From Ilyonectria destructans (lineage: Eukaryota; Ascomycota; Sordariomycetes; Hypocreales; Nectriaceae), in contig JAHEWK010000002.1 of NCBI GenBank assembly GCA_020740775.1, positions 2,666,001 to 2,730,000 on the forward strand: a stretch of DNA of 64,000 nt. Reading direction: 5' to 3'. Position 1 is the stretch's first letter. Each line of letters starts with the position of its first letter. The notes under the pieces were generated by a model. It was not told the DNA's origin. It did no database searches and saw nothing but the letters and a program-made list of their open reading frames with translations. Below, one piece after another: positions 32,002-42,682 of this stretch. The position numbers and the translations under genes are program-made.

Positions 32002-33198
32002 TTGATGCTTAAAAATAGAGATGAGATGATTGCTTGTAGCGTCTGGTCGTTGGTGCAGATGACATTGCTTGTTGGTTGCCCACATGACGACGGGTTCCCT
32101 TGGCTAATGGCTTGCGCAGACGTTTGTGAATGCATCTTCCTGGCTCGACAATTATCGGAGCTCTTCATGACGGTCGGTCGATCGGCACCCCGTTATCAAT
32201 CGATGGCCTTGCTCTATCCACGGTCAAAGACGCTACAATCATGCCTTTCCGAATACTTCCTAGTGGTTGTGCGTGTCTGTTATGACCTGCTCAATTCGTC
32301 GAAAAAATCGATACTCGGACAACTTTTGTCCTTCATGAGCGAAATTGACGCAAGGGCTTACCAATCAGATTTTGACTCATGGGCGAACGCCGTCAAGGAG
32401 GAGGTGAACCTGTTGATGGCCCAAGAACTCCAACAACAGAGTCGTCTCCTCAAGGGTCTTTCCAGATCCTCTAAATCCGAATCGCGTCGTAAGAAGCTCG
32501 AGAAATACCTTCGCACTCTTGATTTGTGCTCAACATATGACTATCAGACGACGTGGAAATACCACTCTATTCACCTTGGCCCGTGAATATCAGGATTGGA
32601 AAATCAGGAGCGAATCTTGTACACTTTTGTATTCAGGCAAGCTCGGATCCGGAAACTCAGTCTCACTGGCAAACATGGTCGATGATCTGAACCTCAACCC
32701 GAAAGACAGCCTGCCAGTCGCTTACTTCTTTTGCCAGTACATGCTCCAGAAGGTCTGAGAGCACGTACTATCCTGGGCTGCCTGGCTCGGCAGCTACTAT
32801 GTACTATTCGAGAACCGACTACGATATTGGAGGATTCTGCCACTGCGGGTCCTCCGGCCCTCGATTTTGAAGGAATAGTGTCTTTGCTAAGACGTGCGTT
32901 CAAGCCTGCTGACAGAGCTTACTTCGTCCTAGATGGAGTAGACGAATGTGACGAGCATCAGAGACAAGATGTGATTCTCCGCTTGCGGGAGATCCAGGAT
33001 GTATTCTCACTGTGTATTTGTCTGTCATTTCGACAAGAGGCCGGCAATGCATCAACACTGCGTCCTGAGCATTTCGCGAAACTGAGCACTATTTCCATCC
33101 CGGAAGGCAACCCCGACGGGATTACGGTAGAATATTTCCGAAAGAGGGTCATCCTGGATGTATACACATTGTGTTTCCCTATTTTGCCCAGTGTATAA
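32002..33198 (+). pseudogene. Decayed DUF7708-NACHT STAND NTPase (NLR-like)
   Basis: Three frames read consecutively. First comes an N-terminal helical domain resembling DUF7708 (SELFMTVGRSAPRYQSM, LYPRSKTLQSCLSEYFLVVVRV; 32002-32560). Then the start of a NACHT domain (DWKIRSESCTLLYSGKLGSGNS, MVDDLN, AYFFCQY; to 32757), and then its continuation (LRARTILGCLARQLL, AYFVLDGVDECDE with the Walker B aspartates, CICLSFR; to 33198). Frame changes lie near 32555 and 32740. The Walker A lysine is replaced by asparagine (GSGNS for GSGKS), so even a repaired frame would be a weak nucleotide binder. The coding sequence stops before the winged-helix and repeat regions, and no ATG-led N-terminus is clear. 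Loss of function by more than one route points to a pseudogene rather than sequencing error. Confidence 0.8.
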
Positions 33199-33271
33199 TC
33201 GTTGTTGTCATTGGGCGACACATGTTCTGGTCCTTCGTGTTCGTCGTCGAGAAAAGCTTGTTGTACAACTC

Positions 33272-33860
33272 TTATCCCTTCGACTGTCGTAACCCACACC
33301 ACCCCTGCCGAGGCCAGGGTACAAGGGAGTGACTTGGAGCGCGTTCAGAAACAACACAGCCCAATTCCTCATACAACGCGTTCATTCTATTCCCATGGAT
33401 TCCCAACTGCCCCCTAGCCAAGCAGTCAATGTGTATGATGACAATATCTTCATTCGCGTTGACGACGGCAGCCGCGAACACGTGCCGGCCAATTGAAAAT
33501 CCGGCCCCGGATCGCGGTCACAACTTCAAGCCGATGGACCTTCCAAGTCGGGCCCCTGTGATAGCAGCTTTGCCCCAGCAGCCCCATATTCATCTTCTTG
33601 CCATTCAGGGTGCGGAATCCCTCTCCCGTCTCCAAGTTCAGGCAAGCACTGACTACGTCGCCAGCATCGAACTCTCCAGGGGCCCCAAAGTCTTGGGTTG
33701 GATGGGCTCCATACCCTGAGATGAATAGATTCCCGTCATCCCCGTGATAGGCCCACGATCCGTCAAACCAGCCCGGCATCTGATCACGACCGTTGTCTGG
33801 GATGTTGCCATATCGTGGCCGTTGTCCAAGACCAGGCGCCTTGTCTGCCCCGATCGCATA
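33272..33860 (-). pseudogene. SPRY-domain relic
   Basis: The minus strand reads RDQMPGWFDGSWAYHGDDGNLF, FGAPGEFDAGDVV, and LETGEGFRTLNGKKMNMG. This is the core of a SPRY domain of the RanBPM/ankyrin-NLR type (PGW, YHGDDG, F-x-GDVV, GFxTLNG). An upstream piece (RPRYGNIPDNG) is in the same frame, but the domain's N-terminal strands are absent. A second frame (33272-33481, SIGRHVFAAAVVNANEDIVIIHID) continues after a frame change. There is no start codon or full domain, so it is called a remnant. It sits between the opposed NACHT relic and the G-alpha fusion gene; a former link to either is possible but not shown. Confidence 0.6.
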
Positions 33861-33863
33861 GGC

Positions 33864-35709
33864 TCAAAGTATACCCGCGGCCTTCAGGCCATTGTGGATA
33901 TGGGTGTCCATGACAGCAGCAGAGATGAGACTTTTCAGGCTGTTGTCGTGTATCTCGCTCAAATGAGAGTATAAGTTGAGATGTGCTCGGTTAACCTGTT
34001 TGAATCGCCAGCTGATGTACTTTGCTGCCTTATTCCAATCCCTGCCGCCGGAGTAGTCAGGAAAGTAGTTGCTGAGGGGGTCCCGAGCTAGCTTTTGCTT
34101 GAATTCGTAGAGATTAGACAGTAGGAGGATGATCGAACTTCTCGTGCACCATCTGCTGTTGACCACGCTGTCGAAATGGGAAATGGATTCCATTAAACCG
34201 TTCTGGGTGGACCATTCAAGACCTTCGGTGTAACGACTCAGATCGACTATGAATATTATCGAGGTTACGTTCTCGAACTGATGGATCACCTTCTTCCAGT
34301 TCGATTGCTGGCCAGCCATGTTAAACAGACGCAGTGTAAGTTGACCGATATCCAATTCGGCCTTGCGGATTCCCTGACCGGTTTGAGGGACCCTCAGGCA
34401 ATCCATGTCGCTCGGAACGTAATCAGTTTGAGTAATCTGGTCAGCTCTCTCCACAATCCTGGAAGGTCTGTCAGCTAGGGCTACACACTCTCTTCCGGAG
34501 GCTTAATTACCATTCGGCCCAGCTGGGGAAGGAGTCCATCTCCTTGAGCACTGCTTCACGAAACTGCTCGTTGGACCACAAACCCTGCAGGGCTCGTGCT
34601 CCTGCTTCTGTTGGATCTGTTAAGGCTTGACTCTGCGACTCGACGTTGAGTTGGTCAATGTAGTCTGCGATAGCCAATCCTCTCTCACGCACGAAACACA
34701 AACTCATATCCATAAGTCTTGCAACAGCACGTCTCATGTAGTTCTGAATGAGTTCAGTGTCCTCACTTGACAGCCCTAGCCCATTTATCTTCATGAAAGT
34801 GATGAAGGTGTTGGCTAGAGAACTGTCTTTGCCCATAACCAGTACTTGGGTAACCTTTCTGGCCTGAGCCAACTCCTGAGCAAGGTGTTTATCGATTGTC
34901 TGAGAGCGGGCGGCAGAGCGGGCTTCCTCCAGCACCTGTCGTCTGGCTTCTGTTTGACGTCTGGCTCGCTCTTTCACCAGATCTATCAATCCGGGCGCCG
35001 CATCTTTGTACACCTTGGATGCCCAGAGCAGGCGATCGAAGACAAAGTCCCTGGAGATTTTGGTCAATGTATCGGTGAGTTGACTCATGAAGGAGTCGGA
35101 ATCTCTGTGAACATAAAGCGAGGCGACGTCGTCTTCGATTCTCCTGAAGGCCCTCCGACTGCGGGGCTTTTCCAGGAGGCTTTTCTGCTCGGCAAGTGTC
35201 TTGCTATCATCGCGCATCAGGTTGCCGCTCAGGTGCGGGCCTTGATTGGACTGGGGAAAAGTATACTGGGAAACTCACCAACTGTATGCTGTGAGGACTA
35301 GGTTTACAGCGCTCGTTAGCCGCTCAATCATGTTCTGCAAGTCATTGATAGATTTCCCTCCAAGGGCGGCTTTGATCTTGGCCTTGATGTTGAGCTGCGC
35401 GCCAGCCGCCGCCCGGAGTGTAGAGACTTCGGTGTCCAGCCGGTCCGTTAGCATGCCACAGCACGAAATGGCGTCGCCAAGATCCATGATCAACTGGTGG
35501 TGCGTCTCTACAGATTCTGAGTCCACCCATTCCCGGATCTTGGCCAAGGCGGCCCTAAGCGCCGTAAGTTGTGCGACAATGCTGGAGACGGTGAAACTAG
35601 CGTCGGTTACTTTGCTTTGGAGGTCGCGCAGCGTAGCGATGGTTTTCGTTATCACGTCAATGATTCCAAGGATAGCGCCGACTGCGCCGACTGCCGTTAT
35701 AGGGTCCAT
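33864..35709 (-). CDS. STAND-type N-terminal domain fused to a degenerate G-alpha-like domain
   Basis: Exons 35709-35279, 35203-34511 and 34458-33864; 1719 nt, 572 residues. The first acceptor is ambiguous (TAG at 35204 chosen). Residues 1-215 match the helical N-terminal domain of fungal STAND proteins: MDPITAVGAVGAILGIIDVI, then RRIEDDVASLYVHRDSDS and FDRLLWASKVY. From about 260 the chain follows G-alpha: KVTQVLVMGKDSS at the P-loop, DYVPSDMDCLRVPQTGQGI (switch I), LRLFNMAGQQSNWKKVIHQFENVTSIIFIVDLS (switch II), IILLLSNLYEFKQKL (NKxD site) and SAAVMDTHIHNGL (TCAT region). The signatures are eroded: no GESGKS lysine, DVGGQ reads NMAGQ, and NKxD reads SNLY. It therefore probably does not bind GTP in the usual way. 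The frames are intact. A role in non-self or stress signalling is inferred from the N-terminal domain and neighbours. Confidence 0.82.
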
Positions 35710-35979
35710 ATCGTCAGTTTAGCTGTATTGAATGTGGAAGCCCTATAGAGAAGTCTGGTGCGATGTTTTAGTTAAGGGGACAGCCGGGCTGGCGAGAGCT
35801 GCTTGCTCGAAGCCTGGCGGCGGTGCGCACTCTAAGGTAAGGCACACTCAGCCGCACCTCTGCACCCCTGCCACTGCTACATTGGCTAAAGGCCAGGCTG
35901 AGTGAAATGTTGCATAGAGCCCTCGAGTGGCGGAATAAGGACCGAATTCGCATAAACCTCTAATACACCGATATCGTGA

Positions 35980-37466
35980 CCTTAGTCAAATGACTAGAAG
36001 CCTCTGTCAAGAAAAGAAGGGGCTGGAGGCATCCTAGATCAACACAAACATCAGGTTCAGGATACACACCAATTAAACAGTAATCCTTGGATTAATGTAC
36101 CGCGCTGTATCTAACAGATTGTGTATTAGAGGATTTAGGCAGAGACCAGGCGGTCTGAGATGGCAGTAACGAGCGGGACCCACTTTATAGGCAAATCATC
36201 ATTAAGCAAAGCTGTACAGAGTAGTAAGGGGGTGAGAAACATTAGCGGCATAGAGCTAAGAGGGTAGTACCTATACAAATAGAAAAAGTAGGTACTATTT
36301 AGGCTTACTTTTTCGATCTACTTAGGTTCTACTTACTTAGAATTTTCAGGGATTCTTTTCTATATAGATTTTAAGTTAAATAGCTTATTTTTAAATTTTA
36401 CTTATTTTAATTTTAATTTTAATTTTTAAAAACTTTTTTAAAATTATACTTTAAAATATAAAACTAACTTAATTAGCTTATTTGGTTAATTAGCTTATTT
36501 ATTATATATATTATTAGTATAGTTAGCCTTAGTATAAGTAGATAAAATTATATTACAGCCCAGGCCAGGAAGGCAGTCTAGGACGGCAGTATGTAGGACC
36601 CACAGTTACACTCTAGCCAATCACATCAGGGTCGCAGGGAATAGGAGCGCTGCACTCCTAAAGTATCAATCTTAGAGTGGTGCACTTCAGGATTAAGCAC
36701 TCCACCAATTATACAATCCACTTAGTATAGTTATCTGAGGAGTATATATCTAGTATAGGCAGCTCCTCAGCTATTAATATAATTTGATTATATTAAGTAT
36801 TATTTACTTTACTATTATTAGATATAACTGACTTATTTAATCTTAATGTATCTGATTTTTTATTATATAAACTAATTAGAATTAACTTACTTTAGACTTA
36901 TAAGTATAGAGTAGTATACTAATTGTTATAAATTAATAGATAAACTTTATATAAAGAGAAAATAAGCTATATAAATAGTAAATAGAAATATATAAAATAG
37001 AGATTTTATTTTATTAGAGTATTTTTTTAAATTAGTAAATAAAAAATATACTATTAGCTTAGCTTAAGTAGGATAGTATAAATTTCAATTAATTAATTAA
37101 TATATCTTAAAGAACTAAAAGACTAAATAAGTCTATTTACTGCAAGTGTTAAATTACTAAATAACAGTATTAACAATTTACCTTATCTATTATATAGAGT
37201 CTGTTTACTGTTACAGCCTGTAATACAGTCCCAGACAGTATTATATAACAGAGTGCTACTACTATTTCTTTTCACTAATTATATAAGGAGTACTGTAACT
37301 CTAATAATTAAGGCTTACTATAATACTAAAGGGAGTGCTAGCACTCCTCAGTAAGCTACCTTAAGTAATACTGTATATATATATTCACTCAGTATCTAAA
37401 CTACAAGCTTTAAGCTCTCTAGCTATTAATATAACTTAGTTATTATTAGAGGTTATAAAGCAGTAG
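35980..37466. other. AT-rich RIP-type region with degenerate repeats
   Basis: No frame is usable. Slightly GC-richer patches (36540-36730, 37200-37340) look like less mutated repeat fragments and share an AGCTATTAATATAA-type tail (36771 and 37421), which suggests two copies of one repeat end. No element boundaries could be fixed. Confidence 0.4.
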
Positions 37467-37868
37467 TGTAATAGTTGTGTCCTCTAGACTGCCGTATACA
37501 TAGTATAGGGTAGGTAAGAGGTCAGTTACTAGTAGATAAACTGTAGGTTTATATTAGCAGGTAGGTTAGGGCGTCACTTACTGGGTAAATATTACGTCTA
37601 GTAATAGTTAAGTACGGTAATATATAGTGAGTTAAGGTGATTGAGGTAACCAAGTTGGATTGAAAGCTAAGTAGCTGCTTATTGGGAATATATACTACTC
37701 AGTTGTCTATATACTGGGTGGATCGCAAGTGTACTGGATCGTGCGATCCAGAATCGCGACAATCCTTAGTGTTGCGATCTATATGTGGTTGGTTGAAAGT
37801 TGTGGGTACTATATTACTGTCAGTTCCGACTGCCTGCTACCCACCCTGGGTGTGTATGGGTTGTGACA
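37467..37868 (+). mobile_element. Solo LTR B (402 bp) with perfect 5-bp target-site duplication AGTAG
   Basis: It begins TGTAATAG and ends TTGTGACA (TG...CA). It is flanked by AGTAG at 37462-37466 and 37869-37873. The first 200 bp or so aligns with LTR A at 38908 (CTGCCGTATAC, GGCGTCACTTACTGGGTAAAT, AAGGTGATTGAGGTAACCAAGTTG), differing mainly by C-to-T and G-to-A changes, but the 3' half is unrelated and still GC-balanced. There is no internal region, so it is a solo LTR left by recombination. It interrupts a longer AT-rich repeat that is uninterrupted at 45146. Confidence 0.85.
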
Positions 37869-37873
37869 AGTAG

Positions 37874-38520
37874 AATAAAAGTTATAAATTAATATAATAA
37901 TAGAAGGAATATCCTTATAAAGGATATATAGTTAAGAGGGATATATAAGTAAGAGGTAATAGTATAAGATAGTATAATAATAGTATATAATATATTATAT
38001 AATATAAAAATCTAAGTTCTAATTTACCTAGAGGTCTTTAGTCTTTTATAGATAAATTATTTAAAATCTAGCTATTATATTAGGATAATATATATACTAT
38101 TAGAAAGCTCTAAATTACAGCTTTCTAATAGTATTATATTTATCCTTATAGGTGCTTTTCTTATTAGGTAATTTTAATTCTAAATAGCAGATAATTTGAA
38201 ATTAATTGATTTTAAAGTACAGATAGATTAATAAGCTAATTTAAACTGATTAGTTATATAGTATTAATTATATTATTAATACTGTATTTTAGTATATTAT
38301 TATAAGATTCTTATAGAATTCTTAAGCTATATTTTTAAACTTTAAAGCTTAAAGTTTAAACTGTAAAATAGTTATAAAGTTATATATTTATAGTCTTTAA
38401 TAGGTATAATCTAGAAAGAGATTACTATATTATAGCTCTATAAGCTGAAAGAGGAACTATAAGTTAAATATTATTATACAGTATTTCTTATATTAAAGTA
38501 ATTCCACAAACTGGATTTCA
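37874..38520 (+). repeat. AT-rich dispersed repeat R, copy 1 (plus orientation)
   Basis: Sequence from ATAAAAGTTATAAATTAATA onward recurs at 45165-45440 and 45468-45578 in the same orientation, and inverted at about 42075-42620. Shared landmarks are TATATAGTTAAGAGG, GAAAGCTCTAAATTACAGCTTT and TATATAGTATTAATTATATTATTAATACTG. The ends are not resolved and no coding capacity remains. Differences between copies are mainly RIP-type transitions. Confidence 0.65.
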
Positions 38521-38907
38521 AGAGGCTTAAAGTTCATACCTCTTCTTATCTTGCTTTATACTTATTATTGTAGTAGTATAGCGTGCTTTCTCACCTGAGA
38601 CATCTCTTTTGATATAGGACTGACCTCCTGATAGTGAGCGAAACTTAGACTATATTTGGGTGGTCTGTGCTGTGTTGAGGATGGGGGGACGAGCAACTTT
38701 GAATGCAATAGAGTTAGGCTGCAGCTCCTGGGATGGTTCTTTGTGAGCAGTCTCATGGTGGTTGTGGTAGGAGTGAATGGTATAACGGTCTAGCAGCTAG
38801 GTAGCAGCGATCTGGTCGTAAGATAAATCGATAATCTACTTGTCTACTTGTGTGATGGCTTAGGGCAACCCTTTTACGGAGATGCGGCAGAATTCTTAGG
38901 CGGTGGG

Positions 38908-39349
38908 TGTAACGGTCGTGTTCTCTGGACTGCCGTATACGTGGTATAGGGTAGGCGAGAGACGGGTTGCTGGTGGATAAACCGTAGGTTTATGTTAGCA
39001 GATCGGTTAGGGCGTCACTTACTGGGTAAATGTTACGTCTGGTAATAGTCAAGCACCGTGATGCGTAGCGAGTCAAGGTGATTGAGGTAACCAAGTTGTA
39101 TTGATAGCTGAGGTAGCTAAGAGTCTAGGAAAGTGCTAATGAACGTGTGTCTATATACTAGAATGATAGGTGAGGCTCACGGCGGTGAGCCTTGGAATCG
39201 CAGGTGAGCCGGAGAGGCTCACGCGTGAGCCGTAGAGGCTCACGGGTGAGTCCTTTAGTACGGCGTGAGCCGCAGTGAGGTGTATTTGATTGGGGGAAAT
39301 TTGTGGGGTGCACGTGACGCCAGGCGTCTACGCGGCACGGGTCGTAACA
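38908..39349 (+). mobile_element. Solo LTR A (442 bp) with perfect 5-bp target-site duplication GTGGG
   Basis: It begins TGTAACGGTC and ends GGGTCGTAACA, with GTGGG immediately before (38903-38907) and after (39350-39354). It is the least mutated member of its family, with normal GC content. Its 3' part has alternating GGCTCAC/GTGAGCC inverted segments (about 39172-39262) that could fold into hairpins. No internal retroelement sequence flanks it. The TG-CA ends and 5-bp duplication fit a Ty3/Gypsy-like or similar LTR element. It lies about 410 bp before the F-box gene start and could affect its expression. Confidence 0.9.
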
Positions 39350-39760
39350 GTGGGGCTCTATCAAAATGGGGCGCTGTGGTACAGGTATTGATGCTGTCGG
39401 ACTCGTAACTAGGAGCGGTCGGGTCAAACGGGCCGAATTGGGGTATTTAGGATATAGATCAAAATGTGGAATCGGTAGGGACCCGGATAGGTTAAGTCAA
39501 TTGAAGAAGGAGTATCAGGTTGTTCTTGTTCTGTCCATCTGTTGTGTCCTTAAGACATTTTACGGGTTATCTACCCGATCAGGTCCCCTCCTTCCTTAGT
39601 CATCAAATCAGGTGACTGTTTTGTCCGACAGATACTTCTGATCGGATTTGTGCCTTACAACCGCTCGCTCGCTGCACGACGAACCCGTTTGCTTTTTCGT
39701 ATCCTACCTTAATTCGACCCTACGAGATCTCCCTTACCTGGATCGCAAAAGGGACTCACC

Positions 39761-41275
39761 ATGGCCATAGCCAACGATATGCATCGACAGCATAGCCTTT
39801 ATACTCCGCACAGTCTGTCCGACCTAACGGCTGGCATGGCGCCTACTATAGAGGCGTCACGCGGGGAAACGTTCCCAATCTTATCGGACCCAGAAAGCGC
39901 CGTCTACCAACCCAATCAGCTTCGAGGGCTTCTATGCCTAGAGCAGTCGCCCAAGTCGGTGCGGACAACCACAGCCCCAAGGACCGCCTCGAAGAACAAG
40001 GAAGAAGAAGAGAAGCCGGAGGCGCAAGCTATTGAGGTGTTTGAGCTCACCGCTGCGGATTACTCGCTCCTGCTAGAGAGAGCAATCGTCGAGGATGGTC
40101 CCATCGTGGTCCTGCATGGTGAGCAGCTTCCATCCCGGAGGGTTCGCACCCTCATACCGGCTGCTTACCCTCCGCACTCCCTGAATCATGCCCAAACATG
40201 CGATGCTACGGAATGTCGTCTCTCCTCGAGCGAGGCGGGATCAGCCTCGGCCTCGACACCTCGATCAACCAAGTCACTATCACTATCCCTATCCCAATCC
40301 CAATCCCAATCCCAATCGCAATCGCAATCGCAATCGCAGTTGCAGGCGACAGCGTCGGTGCTAAGGACCCCCGAGCTCCTTGAGCTCATTCTGCTTCATC
40401 TCGACCTGAAGTCTCGCATCACCTCTGCTCCACGAGTTTGCAGCTTCTGGTTGGAGACCCTAAATCACTCGTCTATGCTCCGAAAAGCGTCTTTCTTCCA
40501 GGTCGACCGAAGCCTTCACACGAAGCCTGGTGAACAACCCTGTATCAACCCTCTTCTTCGGGAGGCCTTTGGCGACCAATTCTTCAACCTGAGTGATTGT
40601 CAGGTGGACAAGTACCCTTTCCGGCGTGCCGAATACTTCTGGAAGCTACCCTGGTCGCCGCAAGCCTTGCCTCACCTCAAAGCAAGTACCGGCAGCGTGC
40701 TCGACGTCGACCCAACCTGTCGTCAGCGCAGCTTTACCAGGGCTGGTGCGAGTTGGAGACGCATGCTTGTCTCGCAGCCCCCGCCGCCTTTCCTCGGATT
40801 CACTTGGCTGGATTGTTTCACCATCACCGCGGCGGGCCACCGCTTTCTCGTCGACTCCGTCACGCCTCCGCAGAACGATGCTGGTGACTTCGACACGGGC
40901 GTCACAATGGGACAGCTTTATGATACGATACAATCACTTACCATGCAGCAGCAGAAACCCGGTTTATTCTTTCGCGTCCGGTGGGATCTGACCTGTGAGA
41001 GACCAAGCAGCGAGAGCGTCAGTGCCGGAGAGGATGAAAGCGCCCGCGAAAGCACAAACCTAGTTACCGAGTTCTGGGACGACGCATACTTCAACTCCAG
41101 CCACTACGGACCCTTTTCTATGGAAGCGACCCGGAGCGTTTTCAGGTGTGAGGAAGCTGTCAAGCCCGTTTTCGGTGGACAGGCGTGGATCCAAGGTCTC
41201 GACGACGACGCCGAACACCAAGTGCCGGCCAATGACGAGTTTGAACTCTGGGAGCCGCTCGTGTGGAATCCATAA
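39761..41275 (+). CDS. F-box protein with a Ser-Gln repeat
   Basis: A single exon of 504 residues; ATG in the good context CACCATGG. The F-box-like motif lies at about residues 200-250 (TPELLELILLHLDLKSRITS, RVCSFWLETLNHSSMLRKASFF), which would dock to Skp1 in an SCF ubiquitin ligase. It is preceded by low-complexity sequence: an acidic KEEEEK stretch and a (Ser-Gln)n tract encoded by CCCAAT/CGCAAT hexamers at 40285-40340. The C-terminal 250 residues (RRAEYFWKLPW, FLGFTWLDCFTITAAGHRFLVDSVTPP, TMGQLYDTIQSL, LFFRVRWDL) form the conserved region of a fungal F-box family whose substrates are unknown to me. It is an isolated intact gene between RIPped blocks, with a solo LTR upstream. Confidence 0.85.
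   Translation: MAIANDMHRQHSLYTPHSLSDLTAGMAPTIEASRGETFPILSDPESAVYQPNQLRGLLCLEQSPKSVRTTTAPRTASKNKEEEEKPEAQAIEVFELTAADYSLLLERAIVEDGPIVVLHGEQLPSRRVRTLIPAAYPPHSLNHAQTCDATECRLSSSEAGSASASTPRSTKSLSLSLSQSQSQSQSQSQSQSQLQATASVLRTPELLELILLHLDLKSRITSAPRVCSFWLETLNHSSMLRKASFFQVDRSLHTKPGEQPCINPLLREAFGDQFFNLSDCQVDKYPFRRAEYFWKLPWSPQALPHLKASTGSVLDVDPTCRQRSFTRAGASWRRMLVSQPPPPFLGFTWLDCFTITAAGHRFLVDSVTPPQNDAGDFDTGVTMGQLYDTIQSLTMQQQKPGLFFRVRWDLTCERPSSESVSAGEDESARESTNLVTEFWDDAYFNSSHYGPFSMEATRSVFRCEEAVKPVFGGQAWIQGLDDDAEHQVPANDEFELWEPLVWNP
40285..40340 (+). repeat. In-frame hexanucleotide microsatellite coding for (Ser-Gln)n
   Basis: Four CCCAAT units are followed by CGCAAT units within the F-box gene. The six-base period keeps the frame, so length changes would alter only the number of Ser-Gln pairs. 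Confidence 0.85.
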
Positions 41276-42074
41276 AAGGCCAGCAGCGTTTGTGCTTGGA
41301 ATATTGGTTCGTTTCGCAGTTGGAGGGTTCCCTCAGCAGCTTGCACGTTTTAAAAAGTATAACTTCCAACCAGCGCGTAGAACGCAACCAAGGATCAGTG
41401 ACGACTCGGGCAACATGGACGTTGCGCGAGTGCAGTACCAGTATCTTGGCATTATCGCGACTATTAGAATGCATAAGTACTTGTATTTTCATGATGTGTT
41501 GAAATGAAGTGCTCACGTGTAATATTGGGTTTCCTCGGCCTTCCCTACCTGAATGAGTTGTCAGCTCAAATCCTGAGGTACAAACCAACTGGCATTATCT
41601 TCAGCCCGAGGCTACAGCACCTCTGCTACAACATGTCGGCGGATTATCTACGCGGCATACAGTAGTAAACGCGTCGACTGCGTTGGTATGGCATCGTGGG
41701 CGGTCGCTTAGGTTCTAGCTGACCATTTCCCACCTCTACGCGTAGACAGACCCTGCTGAGGCCGGGGGGGAAATGACAACAAAGAATTGGTCCGGTGTCC
41801 GGGGACCTGGCGTGTTATCAGAACCGATTCAGGCTTCGTTCCGCCCCACCCCAAATGTACACAATGCTTGACGCTACGTACGGTATCAGCCACAATACGC
41901 CACAGGATAGTCCGGTGGATGTATATAAACTGAGGGTTAGTAGCTAGCTTCGCTGAGGGGTGGGCTATTTTGCAGGGTTTAAAGTGGGGCGGGAAAACGC
42001 TTAGCTATAGGATATAAATAGTAATTTAATTAGTAAGAAGGCTATAATTATAGAGTACCCTACAGATAGAATTT
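41276..42074. other. 3' flank of the F-box gene, passing into AT-rich DNA
   Basis: Up to about 41990 the composition is normal with short unsupported frames only; beyond that it is RIP-type AT-rich. No gene is seen. Confidence 0.45.
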
Positions 42075-42620
42075 ATCCTACTGTAACTAGAATTATATTA
42101 TAGTATGAATTTAATTTTATATTATTTTTATTAAAGACTATAAATATATAACTTTATAACTATTTTATAGTTTAAGCTTTAAGACTTAAAGTTAAAAAAA
42201 AATAGCTTAAAGAATCTATAAAAAATCTTATAATAATATACTAAAATATAGTATTAATAATATAATTAATACTATATAACTAATTAATTTAAATTAGCTT
42301 GTTAATCTATCTATATTTATAAATTAATTAATTTTAAATTATTTACTATTTAAAATTAAAATTACTTAATAAGGAAAGTATTTATAAAAATAAATATAAT
42401 ATGATTAGAAAGCTATAATTCAGAGCTTTTTAATAGTATAAGAATTTAAATTTTTTATATTAAATATTATATAATATATTATTATTATATTATTATTATA
42501 TTATTACTTCTTACTTATATATTCTTTTTAATTTTATATTCTTTATAAAGATATTCCTTTTATTATTATATTAATTTATAACTTATATTTTACTACTTTA
42601 TAACCTTTAATAAGTATTTA
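42075..42620 (-). repeat. Dispersed repeat R, copy 2 (inverted)
   Basis: This is the reverse complement of the repeat at 37874-38520. Landmarks are AGTATTAATAATATAATTAATACTATATAACTA, AAAGCTATAATTCAGAGCTTT and ATATTCTTTATAAAGATATTCC. The inverted pair encloses LTR A and the F-box gene. It has been heavily altered by C-to-T and G-to-A changes. Confidence 0.6.
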
Positions 42621-42682
42621 CTATTTTTATAAAGTAATTTTAAAAAGTTCTATTAATATAGAATATATTTTTAGTAATAGTT

